64,000 nt of DNA from Hyphomicrobiales bacterium (GTDB lineage Bacteria > Pseudomonadota > Alphaproteobacteria > Rhizobiales > Xanthobacteraceae), in assembly GCA_021732215.1 (NCBI GenBank), contig JAKFVL010000018.1, forward strand, positions 62,001 through 126,000, written 5' to 3'. Below, one piece after another: positions 35,614-44,948 of the stretch. The notes beneath the pieces are model-generated. The model saw only the letters and a list, made by a program, of their open reading frames with translations, made no database searches and had not been told where the DNA came from. Position 1 is the stretch's first letter. Each line of letters opens with the position of its first letter. The translations under genes and the position numbers were made by a program.

Positions 35614-38277
35614 ATGCGCGTCATCGTTGCCGTTCTGCTGTGTGTCGCATCCGTGCACGCCGCGCTCTGGGGATTGTTACAGGAAAAGCAGCAGGCACCG
35701 GATTTCCGAGGCATCCTGCCGAGCGTGTCTTATGCGCCTTTCGACGGCACCGGTCATCCGGACGTCGACAATATTCCGACTGCCGAGAAGATTCGCGCCG
35801 ACCTGAAAAAACTCGCGCCGCTGACGCGCGCGATTCGTCTGTATTCGTCGACCGGCGGCGTCGAACTGGTGCCGCCGATTGCCGCCGAGTTCGGATTGAA
35901 GGTCACGGTCGGCGCCTGGATCGACAAGAACAACGAACGCAACGAGCGCGAAATCCAGTCCGCGGTCGATCTCGCCAAGAAGAATTCGAACGTCATCGGT
36001 ATCGTAGTCGGAAACGAGACGATCTACCGAGGCGAACTCAAGGTCGAAGAACTGCAGGAATTGATCCGCCGGGTGAAGCGGCAGGTCAGCATCCCCGTCA
36101 CCACCGGCGAAATCTGGAATATCTGGCGCGACAATCCGTCGCTCGCCTCGTCCGTCGATTTCATCGCCGCGCACGTTCTGCCGTATTGGGAAAACTTCAA
36201 GGACACCCAGGCTGTCGAACAGGCGGTTTATATTTACGGCCTGCTTCGCGAGAACTTCCCCGGCAAGCGCGTGACCATCGCCGAATTCGGCTGGCCGAGT
36301 GCCGGTTACAATCTGCGCAACGCCGAGCCCGGACAATTCCAGCAGGCCGTCGTGCTGCGCAATTTCGTGGCCCGCGCCCAAGCCATCGGCATGGATTACA
36401 ACATCGTCGAAGCGATCGATCAGCCCTGGAAATATTTTGAAGGTAGCGTAGGCCCTTACTGGGGCATTCTTGATGCATCGCGCGAACCGAAGTTCGCCTG
36501 GTCCGGCCCTGTCGTGAACGAGAATTACTGGAAGCTCGGCACCATTGCGGTGCTGGTCGGCATTCTGCTTTCGCTCCCGATCTTCCGCCTGTTCCGCCCG
36601 ACCGTCATGCAGGCAACCGTGCTTTCCGCGACCGCCAATCTCGTTGGCGCGTGGGTCGCCACCATCTTTGCCTATTGGACCGTGCACTATTTCGTCTGGG
36701 GCTCGGCCTTCGCCTTGATCCTCGGTCTGACATTGCTGGTGCCGCTGGTCCTGATCGCGATGGCGCGGGTGGAAGAGATCGCCACCATCGCTTTTGGCCG
36801 CGCGCCAGCGCGCCTGATCGCAAGCGGCCTGCCCGCGCCTGCCGACGGTATCGCGCCGAAAGTCTCGATCCATATCCCGGCCTACTTCGAGCCGCCGGAG
36901 ATGCTCAAACAGACGCTCGATGCCGTCGCGCGGCTGGATTATCCGAACTTCGAATGCGTGGTGATCATCAACAACACGCCGGATCCCGCGTTCTGGCAGC
37001 CGATCCAGGATCACTGCCGCGCGCTCGGCGAGCGGTTCGTGTTCATCAATGCCGAGAAGGTCCAGGGCTTCAAGGCGGGCGCGCTGCGCATCGCAATGGA
37101 GCGCACCGCACCCGACGCCGAGATCATCGGCATCATCGACGCCGATTATGTGGTGACGCCTGACTGGCTGAAAGACTTGGTGCCGGCGTTCGCTGACCCG
37201 CGCGTCGGCCTCGTGCAGGCGCCGCAGGATCATCGCGATCAGGACCGGTCGCTGATGCACTACGCCATGAACGGCGAGTATGCCGGCTTCTTTGACATCG
37301 GCATGGTCCAGCGCAACGAATTCAACGCCATCATCGTCCACGGCACCATGTGTCTCATCCGCCGCGCGGCGATGGACATGGCGGGCGGCTGGGCTGGCGA
37401 CACGATTTGCGAGGATACTGACCTCGGTCTTGCCATTCAGGAGCACGGCTGGCTCACGCACTACAGCAACAAGCGCTACGGCTATGGCCTGCTGCCCGAC
37501 ACATACGAAGCATTCAAGAAGCAGCGCCATCGTTGGGCCTATGGCGGCTTCCAGATCGTCAAGAAGCACTGGCGGCGGTTCCTGCCCGGCGCGAGCCGGC
37601 TGACGCCAGACCAGAAGCGCGAATTCTCCGTCGGCTGGCTGAACTGGTTAGGGGCGGAAAGCCTCGGCGTGCTGGTTGCGATCCTCAACCTGATCTGGGT
37701 GCCGATCGTGGCGTTCGCCGATATCGCGATCCCGGACAAGATTCTGACGCTGCCGATCATCGCGGCGTTCGTCGTCACCCTGATCCATTTCGTCGCGCTC
37801 TATCGCCTGCGCGTGCCGATCAAGCTCGGGCAGATGTTCGCCGCGATGTTCACGGCGATGTCGGTGCAGTGGACGGTGTCGCGCGCCGTTGCCGACGGCC
37901 TGATCAAGGATCACCTGCCGTTCGCCCGCACCTCCAAGGGCGGCCTGTCGCTGCTGTCGGTCGAATTCCAGGCGTTCTGGGAGGCAGTGATCGGCGTGTT
38001 GCTGCTGGTCGGCGCGGCCGTGCTGGTGGTGATGAACTCGTTCAAGGAAATCCGCGAGATCTATATCTTCGCGTTCGTCCTGGTGCTCGAAAGCCTGCCG
38101 TTCCTCGCCGCCGTCGGCATCGCGCTTTTGGAAAACTCGCGCATCAACGCATTCGCGTTCTGGCGCAACGCCCGCATCCGTTCAGCCGAGCTGATCGGGC
38201 TGCGCCCGATGTCGCTGCCTGCGCCGATCGCCCCGCCAGCCGGCGTGACGGCGGACCTGCACGCCGACCGGAGCTGA
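35614..38277 (+). CDS. ndvB: Cyclic beta-1,3-glucan synthase NdvB (GH17-like plus GT2)
   Basis: An 887-residue inner-membrane enzyme. The N-terminal anchor is followed by a GH17-like domain (about 30-300) with Glu135 (VGNETIYRGE) and Glu224 (IAEFGWPSAG), and by membrane helices (about 312-390). The GT2 domain has Asp509-Ala-Asp511 for UDP-glucose/metal binding, EDTD at 600-603 and QRHRW at 637-641, as in processive glycosyltransferases. More helices follow to the C-terminus. The GT2 part makes the beta-1,3 chain; the GH17 domain may do branching or cyclisation. The ATG at 35614 starts the hydrophobic leader; the upstream TTG extension is not protein-like. Downstream of ndvD. Confidence 0.88.
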   Translation: MRVIVAVLLCVASVHAALWGLLQEKQQAPDFRGILPSVSYAPFDGTGHPDVDNIPTAEKIRADLKKLAPLTRAIRLYSSTGGVELVPPIAAEFGLKVTVGAWIDKNNERNEREIQSAVDLAKKNSNVIGIVVGNETIYRGELKVEELQELIRRVKRQVSIPVTTGEIWNIWRDNPSLASSVDFIAAHVLPYWENFKDTQAVEQAVYIYGLLRENFPGKRVTIAEFGWPSAGYNLRNAEPGQFQQAVVLRNFVARAQAIGMDYNIVEAIDQPWKYFEGSVGPYWGILDASREPKFAWSGPVVNENYWKLGTIAVLVGILLSLPIFRLFRPTVMQATVLSATANLVGAWVATIFAYWTVHYFVWGSAFALILGLTLLVPLVLIAMARVEEIATIAFGRAPARLIASGLPAPADGIAPKVSIHIPAYFEPPEMLKQTLDAVARLDYPNFECVVIINNTPDPAFWQPIQDHCRALGERFVFINAEKVQGFKAGALRIAMERTAPDAEIIGIIDADYVVTPDWLKDLVPAFADPRVGLVQAPQDHRDQDRSLMHYAMNGEYAGFFDIGMVQRNEFNAIIVHGTMCLIRRAAMDMAGGWAGDTICEDTDLGLAIQEHGWLTHYSNKRYGYGLLPDTYEAFKKQRHRWAYGGFQIVKKHWRRFLPGASRLTPDQKREFSVGWLNWLGAESLGVLVAILNLIWVPIVAFADIAIPDKILTLPIIAAFVVTLIHFVALYRLRVPIKLGQMFAAMFTAMSVQWTVSRAVADGLIKDHLPFARTSKGGLSLLSVEFQAFWEAVIGVLLLVGAAVLVVMNSFKEIREIYIFAFVLVLESLPFLAAVGIALLENSRINAFAFWRNARIRSAELIGLRPMSLPAPIAPPAGVTADLHADRS

Positions 38278-38319
38278 CGGCTCTCGGCGTGCTCCCGTTG
38301 GCAAGATGTCCGGAATCAA

Positions 38320-38395
38320 TGGTGAGCGCGGAGGGACTCGAACCCTCGACCCCATGATTAAAAGTCACGTGCTCTACCGCCTGAGCTACGCGCTC
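38320..38395 (-). tRNA. tRNA-Lys (anticodon TTT)
   Basis: A 76-base cloverleaf on the minus strand including encoded CCA (38322-38320). The acceptor stem GAGCGCG pairs with CGCGCTC. The D arm is TAGCTCAGGCGGTAGAGCA. The anticodon arm GTGAC-TTTTAAT-CAT carries TTT. The T arm is GAGGG-TTCGAGT-CCCTC. It lies 42 bases beyond the end of ndvB, on the opposite strand. Confidence 0.96.
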
Positions 38396-38560
38396 ACGTG
38401 GGCCGCTGTGTAGGGGGCGGACACCATCGGGTCAATAGCGCGCAGCGCCCGTCCCGCGACGGTGGAAAACCAAGATTTGGCAGGGATTTGAGCCGCTTCG
38501 GATACGCCGTTGATCATCTCGTGAACGCCGGTTCCGATGCTGCAGGTCGTCTGTCAGGCG

Positions 38561-38800
38561 CTATCGCGAGTACCGCTTTACGCGGCGAGCGCGCGGGCGA
38601 TCGACCTGCTGCTGCTGCAGATACTGCTCCTGGTATCGCTTTCGCGATTCCGCGAGCGCGCGCTGATAGCCCGGACTGTTCATGAAATTGCCGCCCCCAC
38701 GCCGCGCTTCGGCGGGCGAGGTCATCGTCACGACAGCAATCGTCACGACTGCGGCAAACATCGGAATCGAAAGCAGATCAATCCTCATGTGCCGGACCAT
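38561..38800 (-). CDS. Small exported hypothetical protein
   Basis: 79 residues (75 if the second ATG at 38788 is used). A hydrophobic segment, LLSIPMFAAVVTIAVVTM, ends at SPAEARRG, a plausible signal-peptidase site. The mature part is short, with Gly/Arg and a Gln-rich helix (RKRYQEQYLQQQQVDR) and a very basic end. Similar small Arg/Gln-rich exported proteins occur in this bacterial group without known function. No operon partner. Confidence 0.5.
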   Translation of the reverse strand: MVRHMRIDLLSIPMFAAVVTIAVVTMTSPAEARRGGGNFMNSPGYQRALAESRKRYQEQYLQQQQVDRPRARRVKRYSR

Positions 38801-38939
38801 GCCATCGATACGCCAGCAAGTCTCGGCTGCAGAGTATCAAATCTTCGCGTCTGAGCTGGCCGCAACGGTTCCATCACCGCTTGAAGCTGTGAATTCCACC
38901 GTCTAGATTCGGATGCAGCCACATTTGGGGGGACTCGAA

Positions 38940-39320
38940 ATGCTGAAAACAGCACTGTCGGGCGCATCTCTGTTGTTGTTCGGGATCGGTCCCGTGCTGG
39001 CCGACCAGTGTGTCGCAACGATCCCGTCCGTCAACATTTGCAAACGCTGCCGGACACCGCTTTCGGCCGCCACCACTGCGGGAACATCGTGCTTCGGCGC
39101 ACCGCCGCCGCCTCAGATGGGGCGTCGCGTCCTGCTCGAATCCAAGGTTGCCAGCCAGCCCAAAAACGGGCGGGTGACGATCTCGGGCGCGACCTGGACC
39201 TATACGCCAAAGTCCGGATTCACTGGCCGCGATCCCTTCGTCATCGAGCGCAATTACATCGAAAGCGAACAGCTGTTCGTGATCTACCTCGATGTGAATA
39301 TGGATGTTCGTCCGCGCTAG
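38940..39320 (+). CDS. Small exported protein with Ig/cadherin-like fold signature
   Basis: 126 residues. The signal peptide (LKTALSGASLLLFGIGPVLA) is followed by a mature part with four cysteines in two groups (QCVATIPSVNICKRC; TSCFGAP). The second half is beta-rich, VLLESKVASQPKNGRVTIS, then WTYTPKSGFTGRDPFVIER. The pattern x-P-x-x-G-x-x-x-x-D-x-F is typical of bacterial Ig-like or cadherin-like repeats. The ATG at 38940 has GGGGGGA 6 bases upstream; an in-frame ATG 27 bases earlier lacks one. Likely periplasmic; function unknown. Confidence 0.65.
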   Translation: MLKTALSGASLLLFGIGPVLADQCVATIPSVNICKRCRTPLSAATTAGTSCFGAPPPPQMGRRVLLESKVASQPKNGRVTISGATWTYTPKSGFTGRDPFVIERNYIESEQLFVIYLDVNMDVRPR

Positions 39321-39425
39321 CCGCTGGCGCAGTCGCCTATGCTGTGGACAGTTGCGCTGCCCCGCCCCGCAATCCGTTGACGCATCCCCTCCCCGTCGCT
39401 TCAAATGGTGGTTTGGGAGTACGGA

Positions 39426-39602
39426 ATGACAATAACAACCATGCCCGAAAATCGGGCTCTTCAAGGCGATGCCCGCGCCGAGATCGAACAGCGGGTTGAG
39501 GCCTTCAGACAGCACCAGGCCAAAATGCAAGCCGAGCGCGAGCGGCGCTGGGCGCGGATCATGACCGAGACGCGGGCTACGATTCAGCGGACCATCCGCT
39601 GA
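39426..39602 (+). CDS. Short charged helical hypothetical protein
   Basis: 58 residues, almost entirely one predicted charged helix (EIEQRVEAFRQHQAKMQAER, then RRWARIMTETRATIQR). GGGAG sits 6 bases before the ATG at 39426, a good ribosome site that supports a real small gene. No family recognised. Confidence 0.5.
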   Translation: MTITTMPENRALQGDARAEIEQRVEAFRQHQAKMQAERERRWARIMTETRATIQRTIR

Positions 39603-39632
39603 AACCGTGAGCGCGTCACTGCTGTCATGCGG

Positions 39633-39820
39633 TCACTCAGCCCGAAGATGCCGCCGCACGGCCGCAATCGAATTGCCGACCTCGGCGATCGCGCCGAGCA
39701 AGTCGCCGCGAGACACGTTGAGACGCTGCGCCGATCGATCGCGGACGCATCGTGAATGTTGATCGACGGCGCTGGCTTCACCTGCGAGAGCACGGAGGCC
39801 ACTGTCACAAGCTGGATCAT
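39633..39820 (-). pseudogene. DUF3606-like small gene broken by a frameshift
   Basis: Reading from the ATG at 39820 gives KPAPSINIHDASAID at residues 15-29, the opening of a DUF3606 domain. The matching second half, AQRLNVSRGDLLGAIAEVG then NSIAAVRRHLRAE, continues in another minus-strand frame to a stop at 39633. The switch is needed at about 39730-39736, in the sequence GATCGATCGG. One missing base would restore a protein of about 62 residues, the normal family size, so this is either a pseudogene or a sequencing error. The family's function is unknown. Confidence 0.5.
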
Positions 39821-40061
39821 GAGGCGAGACTTTCGAGGAAACCGGGCTGTCGCTACGGACCTTCACCAAGGCTTAACGACTGGGTTCCGGCATGAAATGC
39901 GTCACGGCTGCCGGATTGGGAGCAAAGGCGAACGCCGTCTTTTGAGGCAACTCACGCGACGGCAAGCATCAGCCGGGTGCTATCCATGACCGCGGCAGCA
40001 TGGCAAAATAAATTTCCACGCGCTGGGGACAGCGCTCCCCGCGGGGGACACGGGACAGACG

Positions 40062-40427
40062 ATGTACAACGGGCTTTATTCGATTCACGTCGCGACACTC
40101 GATGGCCATGGCGGCAAGGGCAGCGGTGTGATCGCGTTCCAGAACGGCCGCATCTTCGGCGGAGATGCATACCTTTATTACAGCGGCAGCTATGAGCTGA
40201 CAGCCTCCAGCTTCAAGGGCGAGGTCGTCGTCAGCCAGCATACCCGGGCGATCGACGCCAAACCGCTGTTTGGCGGCAGCGGCTCCAGCCAAAACGCCCA
40301 GCCGGTCGGCATCGGTGTATCAGGTACCTTCACCGAGAGCGGCGGCGAGATGAACGGCGCGGCATTTCAGAACAAGCAAAGCCTGCTGTTCAAGGCGACC
40401 CTGAAAAAGCTCATCGCGCTCGATTGA
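40062..40427 (+). CDS. GrlR-like regulatory family protein
   Basis: 121 residues, a small beta-barrel-type protein: MYNGLYSIHVATLDGHG, GSGVIAFQNGRIFGGDAYLYY, GSYELTASSFKGEVV and VGIGVSGTFTESGGEM. This succession of strands fits the family named after GrlR, the LEE regulator of enteropathogenic E. coli. In rhizobia such genes occur as single copies without a type III context, and no type III secretion gene is nearby, so the regulatory label is by family only. The sequence 39821-40061 before it shows no gene. Confidence 0.65.
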   Translation: MYNGLYSIHVATLDGHGGKGSGVIAFQNGRIFGGDAYLYYSGSYELTASSFKGEVVVSQHTRAIDAKPLFGGSGSSQNAQPVGIGVSGTFTESGGEMNGAAFQNKQSLLFKATLKKLIALD

Positions 40428-40446
40428 ACACGGCCAGCCTTCGCGG

Positions 40447-40896
40447 TTACCAGCGCCACTGGCCTTCGTCGGTCCAGCGCGAGCGATAACCCAGCATGCG
40501 GTCGAGCACGGTCACGATCTGGTCGAAACCGTTGATGTAGTTGCACGCTGAATCCCGTCGCCAGCCGCGCAGATCGCGCACCTCGGCGATCCCGACTTCG
40601 TTGGCATAGGAGTGGAGCTGCAACGCCTTGTTCGGATCGTCGATCTCGCCGCGATTGGTGATCAGTTCGCGCTCGAGCTTGTTGTAGATCACGCAAGGCG
40701 TACTGGCATACGTCCGCTTCTCGCCATCGGCCAGAACGCGCGCGTTGTCCGGCGCCAACTCGACGCTATAGAGAAACAGCAGCGCCATGGTGACGATAGA
40801 CGCCACCACCACGATGATCGCAGCCGCGATCTGCTCGTTGACCGTGCCCATGAATGCAAGCCGGCCAGGCGGAAACGCTTGCCGAAGATTGCTCAT
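40447..40896 (-). CDS. Hypothetical single-pass membrane protein
   Basis: 149 residues. One hydrophobic helix (AAAIIVVVASIVTMALLFLY, about 24-43) follows a short cytoplasmic N-terminus. The outer part holds two cysteines (STPCVIYNKLERELI; DSACNYINGFDQI) and a charged middle (NRGEIDDPNKALQLH). No family recognised. An ATG at 40851 (MGTVNEQ) is an alternative start. Convergent with the GrlR-like gene, 19-bp gap. Confidence 0.6.
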   Translation of the reverse strand: MSNLRQAFPPGRLAFMGTVNEQIAAAIIVVVASIVTMALLFLYSVELAPDNARVLADGEKRTYASTPCVIYNKLERELITNRGEIDDPNKALQLHSYANEVGIAEVRDLRGWRRDSACNYINGFDQIVTVLDRMLGYRSRWTDEGQWRW

Positions 40897-41007
40897 GCCC
40901 GAACTGAAAGCCCGTTAAAAATTCAACTGAAAAACAGCTTATTGAAAACGCGATTCAATTTGATCGCAAGCCTTAAACTTGCAGGCCATCAACTTCGGAC
41001 CCTGGAT

Positions 41008-41250
41008 TTATTTGCCAGCAGCCTTCCTCAGCGCATCGTTGATCCGGTCCTGCCAGCCCGGACCGCCCTCCTGAAAATATTCGAGAACGTCCTGATCGAT
41101 ACGCAGCGTAACCTGCTCGCGAATGTTGGGCACCGCTGCCCTTTTCGGCAGGGGCTCCGGCGCCTTGACGGTGGCTTTCTTGAAGGCGGCTTCGGCTTCG
41201 GTCCGCGCATCGTTCAGGGTGCGCGGACGGCGTGGCGGATCGTTGCTCAA
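41008..41250 (-). CDS. BrnA-type antitoxin family protein (orphan)
   Basis: 80 residues. The C-terminal half, VTLRIDQDVLEYFQEGGPGW followed by QDRINDALRKAAGK, is the ribbon-helix-helix DNA-binding motif of the BrnA/DUF4415 antitoxins. The N-terminal half is basic and Ala/Pro-rich. In complete systems a brnT toxin gene precedes brnA; here the upstream gene is cysK, 11 bases away, and no BrnT-like frame is seen. It may be co-transcribed with cysK and act as a solitary regulator. Confidence 0.78.
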   Translation of the reverse strand: MSNDPPRRPRTLNDARTEAEAAFKKATVKAPEPLPKRAAVPNIREQVTLRIDQDVLEYFQEGGPGWQDRINDALRKAAGK

Positions 41251-41261
41251 ATGTCTGACTC

Positions 41262-42239
41262 CTAGATTCCCTCGAACAGCGCCGTCGACAGATAGCGCTC
41301 CGAAAACGAAGGCACGATGGCAACGATGATCTTGCCGGCGTTCTCCGGCCGCTTGCCGACTGCAAGGGCCGCGGCAATCGCGGCGCCCGATGAGATGCCG
41401 CCAGGAATACCCTCGTTGCGCGCCAGCGCGCGTGACATCTCGATAGCGTTGGGTCCGCTCACCTTGACGATCTCGTCGATCACCGCGCGGTCGAGGATGT
41501 CCGGCACGAAGCCCGCACCGATGCCCTGAATCTTGTGTGGCGTGTGGGTGCCGCCCGACAGCACCGGACTTTCTTCCGGCTCGACCGCAACAACGCGCAG
41601 CGACGGCTTGCGCGGCTTCAACACCTGCCCGACGCCGGTGATTGTGCCTCCGGTGCCGACGCCCGCGACGAAGATATCGATATTGCCGCCGGTGTCGTTC
41701 CAGATTTCCTCCGCCGTGGTGCGGCGATGAATTTCGGGATTGGCGAGATTCTTGAATTGTTGCGGCATCACCGAGTTCGGCGTGGTCCGGATCAGTTCTT
41801 CCGCTGTCGCGATCGCGCCTTTCATGCCCTGTGCGGCCGGGGTTAGCACCAGCTCTGCCCCGAGAAACGCCAGCATCTTGCGGCGTTCGATCGACATCGA
41901 ATCAGGCATAACCAGTTTCAGGCGATAGCCTCGCGACGCCGCAGCGAATGCCAGACCGATTCCGGTATTGCCCGAGGTCGGCTCGATCAGAACGGTATCT
42001 GCCTTGATCGCGCCGGCTTTTTCGCCGGCCACGATCATCGCCGAACCGATACGATCCTTCACCGAAGCCGACGGATTGAAATATTCAAGTTTGGCGAGAA
42101 TTGTCGCGTTGACGCCATGCATCTGCGGCAATTTACGCAACTTCACGACGGGTGTGTCACCGATCGCATCGACGATGCTGTCATAGATGCGGCCACGGCC
42201 GGGCTTATGTGAGGAATTATTGATTGACGAGCCTTCCAT
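41262..42239 (-). CDS. cysK: Cysteine synthase A (O-acetylserine sulfhydrylase)
   Basis: A 325-residue PLP enzyme making cysteine from O-acetylserine and sulfide. The PLP lysine is in [12 protein letters not shown], the substrate loop is [15 protein letters not shown], and the phosphate-binding glycines are in [15 protein letters not shown]. Length and motifs are typical of CysK/CysM; the loop [10 protein letters not shown] favours CysK. The N-terminus has an extra polar dozen residues ([14 protein letters not shown]). Divergent from the small zinc-ribbon gene across a 206-bp gap with its A+T-richest part around 42330-42400. Confidence 0.93.
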   Translation of the reverse strand: MEGSSINNSSHKPGRGRIYDSIVDAIGDTPVVKLRKLPQMHGVNATILAKLEYFNPSASVKDRIGSAMIVAGEKAGAIKADTVLIEPTSGNTGIGLAFAAASRGYRLKLVMPDSMSIERRKMLAFLGAELVLTPAAQGMKGAIATAEELIRTTPNSVMPQQFKNLANPEIHRRTTAEEIWNDTGGNIDIFVAGVGTGGTITGVGQVLKPRKPSLRVVAVEPEESPVLSGGTHTPHKIQGIGAGFVPDILDRAVIDEIVKVSGPNAIEMSRALARNEGIPGGISSGAAIAAALAVGKRPENAGKIIVAIVPSFSERYLSTALFEGI

Positions 42240-42445
42240 GACGATCCTCCGGGCGATCTCTGATATTTTTCGAAGCGGCGTTGCTCATTGTTGTTCAGCA
42301 AGCAGCGTATTCAGGCTCCAAGCATCCTTACGTTTTGGGTACTGCAATGCAATATGTGAAACATCAAAGAAACGCATTTGTGTTGCGACATCGTCAAACA
42401 TCGCGGGCATAGTCCGGGCAGTCAATCGTTCGAGAGGAGGCCTAG

Positions 42446-42676
42446 ATGTCAGCTATCGCTGAAGTCCTGTCATCCGATCTGAATCATTCCGAGTTGCATC
42501 GCCCGGCCCCGCGCGGCAGTGATCTTCCGTCGTGTGCGGTATGCGCCGATACCATGGTTGCGGCGGAAGCGTCGGCCTTTCTCTCGGATGGCGTCGTCAG
42601 CTATCTGTGGAGCTGCGAAACCTGCGGATACGGTTTCGTCACCAAGCATGCCTTGAAGCGGATTGTATGCATCTGA
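42446..42676 (+). CDS. Small putative zinc-ribbon protein
   Basis: 76 residues. Two Cys-x2-Cys pairs, Cys30/Cys33 and Cys57/Cys60, are 24 residues apart, as in a zinc ribbon. A strong ribosome site (AGAGGAGG) lies 6 bases before the ATG, supporting expression. No known family assigned. Convergent with tgt. Confidence 0.65.
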   Translation: MSAIAEVLSSDLNHSELHRPAPRGSDLPSCAVCADTMVAAEASAFLSDGVVSYLWSCETCGYGFVTKHALKRIVCI

Positions 42677-42728
42677 CTAACCCGGACCGTCGCGGTCGGT
42701 AAGCGCATTCCAGCGTAACCAAAAAAGA

Positions 42729-43862
42729 TCAGCGCGGAGCGATATCGCCTCGCGCCCAACTGTCTTTGATTTGTGCGCGGAAGTTTTCGAACCCGCTTTC
42801 GCGAACGGCGCTGCGGATATCGCCCATCAGGCTCTGGTAGTATGCGACGTTGATTTCGGACAGCAGCATCGCGCCGAGCGTTTCCCCTGATTTGATCAGG
42901 TGATGCAGATACGCACGTGAATATGTCCGCGCCGCCGGCCAGGTGCTGTCCTCGTCGAGCGGCCGCGGATCGTCGGCATGGCGGGCGTTGCGCAGATTGA
43001 CCGGCCCTCGCCGGGTAAACGCAAGGCCATGACGGCCGTTGCGGGTCGGCAGCACGCAATCGAACATGTCGATGCCACGCGCGACCGCTTCCAGCATATC
43101 GTCCGGCGTGCCGACGCCCATCAGGTATCGCGGACGCTCTTCCGGCAGGATCGGCGCAACCTCGTCGATCATCGCCAGCATGACCTCCTGCGGTTCGCCG
43201 ACCGCCAGGCCGCCGACTGCGTAGCCGTGAAAACCGATCTCGATCAATCCGCGCGCACTGGCGTGGCGAAGCGGCGGTACGTCACCACCCTGCACGATGC
43301 CAAACAACATGTGTCCGTCGGGCGCAATCTCAAACGCGCGCTTGCAGCGCTCGGCCCAGCGCAGCGACAACAGCATCGCGCGTTCGATATCCGCTCGCTC
43401 CGCCGGCAATCGCACGCACTCGTCGAGCTGCATGGCGATATCCGAACCAAGCAGCCGCTGGACCTCGATGGCGCGCTCGGGTGACAGTTCGACCGACGCG
43501 CCGTCGATATGTGAGCGGAATGTCACAGCCTTCTCGTTGACCTTGCGCAACTGCGCCAGCGACATCACCTGGAAGCCGCCGGAGTCGGTCAGCATCGGTC
43601 CGTTCCAGCCGGTGAAAACTTGCAAACCGCCCAGCGCCGCGATCCGCTCCGCGCCCGGCCGCAACATCAGGTGATACGTATTCCCGAGCACGATATCCGC
43701 GCCCGCGTCCCTCACCTCGCGCCAGTGAATGCCTTTCATCGCGCCGAGAGTGCCGACCGGCATGAAGGCCGGCGTGCGCACCTCGCCATGCGGTGTGCGT
43801 AACACCCCGGTGCGGGCCGCGCCGTCCTGTCCAAGCAGCGTAAAGTGGTTGGCGACGGTCAT
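42729..43862 (-). CDS. tgt: Queuine tRNA-ribosyltransferase
   Basis: A 377-residue enzyme that swaps guanine 34 for preQ1 in tRNAs with GUN anticodons. [14 protein letters not shown] and [12 protein letters not shown] form the N-terminal signature, [10 protein letters not shown] carries the catalytic aspartate region, and [14 protein letters not shown] and [13 protein letters not shown] (second conserved Asp) follow. The usual zinc ligands C-x-C-x2-C are not apparent: the stretch after the RNGRHG motif reads [16 protein letters not shown] where others have N-x-K-x-x-x-Y-x-x-D and cysteines further on. The ATG overlaps the queA stop as ATGA, giving a coupled queuosine pair. Confidence 0.93.
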   Translation of the reverse strand: MTVANHFTLLGQDGAARTGVLRTPHGEVRTPAFMPVGTLGAMKGIHWREVRDAGADIVLGNTYHLMLRPGAERIAALGGLQVFTGWNGPMLTDSGGFQVMSLAQLRKVNEKAVTFRSHIDGASVELSPERAIEVQRLLGSDIAMQLDECVRLPAERADIERAMLLSLRWAERCKRAFEIAPDGHMLFGIVQGGDVPPLRHASARGLIEIGFHGYAVGGLAVGEPQEVMLAMIDEVAPILPEERPRYLMGVGTPDDMLEAVARGIDMFDCVLPTRNGRHGLAFTRRGPVNLRNARHADDPRPLDEDSTWPAARTYSRAYLHHLIKSGETLGAMLLSEINVAYYQSLMGDIRSAVRESGFENFRAQIKDSWARGDIAPR

Positions 43863-44941
43863 GGCCTGGAATCGGTCCGAAACAACAGCGATGCGTCGCC
43901 ATAGGAATAGAACCGGTAGCCGGATTCAATGGCGTGAGCATAGGCGCGCTTGATAGTATCAACGCCGTTGAACGCGGACACCAGCATCACCAGCGTCGAG
44001 CGCGGCAAGTGAAAGTTGGTCATCAGGATATCGACGGCGCGAAAGCGATAGCCCGGCGTGATGAAAATGGCGGTTTCGCCCGCGAACGGCCCAATAACGC
44101 CATCCTCGGCCGTCGCACTCTCCAGCAGCCGCAGCGAGGTGGTGCCGACCGCGACGATGCGCCCGCCCTTCTGCCGCGCGGCATTGAGTGCGGCTGCGGT
44201 CTCAGCGGTCACGATGCCGAATTCCGAGTGCATGACGTGATCGGCGGTGTCGTCAACTTTGACCGGCAGAAAGGTCCCCGCGCCGACATGCAGCGTGACG
44301 CGCTGCAAGCCGATGCTCCTGGCCTTCAATACCGCTTCGAGCTGCGGCGTGAAATGCAATCCCGCGGTGGGCGCAGCCACGGCGCCGTCATTGACGGCGA
44401 ACATGGTCTGATAGTCCGTAGCATCCTGATCGTCAGGTGTGCGTTTTGAAGCGATGTAGGGCGGCAATGGCGGCGAACCCAGTTCAGCAACCGCCTGATC
44501 GAGCGCCGGACCATGAAAGACGAACGCGAGCATCACCTCCCCGCTGTCGCCTTTGTGTTCGACAGTGGCATCGAGATGACCGAGAAAGCAAACGCGGCCG
44601 TCATTGCCAAAGCGGATAACATCGCCCTCAGACAGCTTCTTTGCGGGCTTCACCAGCGCCCGCCAGCGAGAGCCGTCGATCCGTTTAATCAGCGTGGCAT
44701 CGATATGCGGTTCGGTGTCCCGGCCGATCCGGCGGCCAGACAACTGAGCTGCAATCACCCTGGTGTCGTTAACGACCAGCACATCGCCGGCGCGCAGGAA
44801 TTGCGGCAGGTCGGAAACAAGATGATCGGAATACGTGCCGTCTGCCTCGACCACGAGCAGTCGCGCGGAATCGCGCGGACTTGCCGGGCGCAGCGCAATG
44901 CGCTCGGTCGGCAATTCGAAGTCGAACAGATCGGTGCGCAT
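43859..44941 (-). CDS. queA: S-adenosylmethionine:tRNA ribosyltransferase-isomerase
   Basis: A 360-residue enzyme that transfers the ribosyl part of S-adenosylmethionine to preQ1 in tRNA to form epoxyqueuosine. [19 protein letters not shown] at the start, [23 protein letters not shown] and a late [13 protein letters not shown] are family signatures. The ATG at 44941 is fixed by the family start; the upstream frame runs into a palindromic repeat. Precedes tgt with a 4-base overlap. The upstream ppiB-queA gap is almost wholly occupied by the repeat. Confidence 0.94.
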   Translation of the reverse strand: MRTDLFDFELPTERIALRPASPRDSARLLVVEADGTYSDHLVSDLPQFLRAGDVLVVNDTRVIAAQLSGRRIGRDTEPHIDATLIKRIDGSRWRALVKPAKKLSEGDVIRFGNDGRVCFLGHLDATVEHKGDSGEVMLAFVFHGPALDQAVAELGSPPLPPYIASKRTPDDQDATDYQTMFAVNDGAVAAPTAGLHFTPQLEAVLKARSIGLQRVTLHVGAGTFLPVKVDDTADHVMHSEFGIVTAETAAALNAARQKGGRIVAVGTTSLRLLESATAEDGVIGPFAGETAIFITPGYRFRAVDILMTNFHLPRSTLVMLVSAFNGVDTIKRAYAHAIESGYRFYSYGDASLLFRTDSRP

Positions 44942-44948
44942 GGTGCCC

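Noticed and set aside
35677-37569. Open frame of 630 codons antisense to ndvB
   Set aside because: Shadow frame; NdvB has both catalytic domains intact on the other strand.
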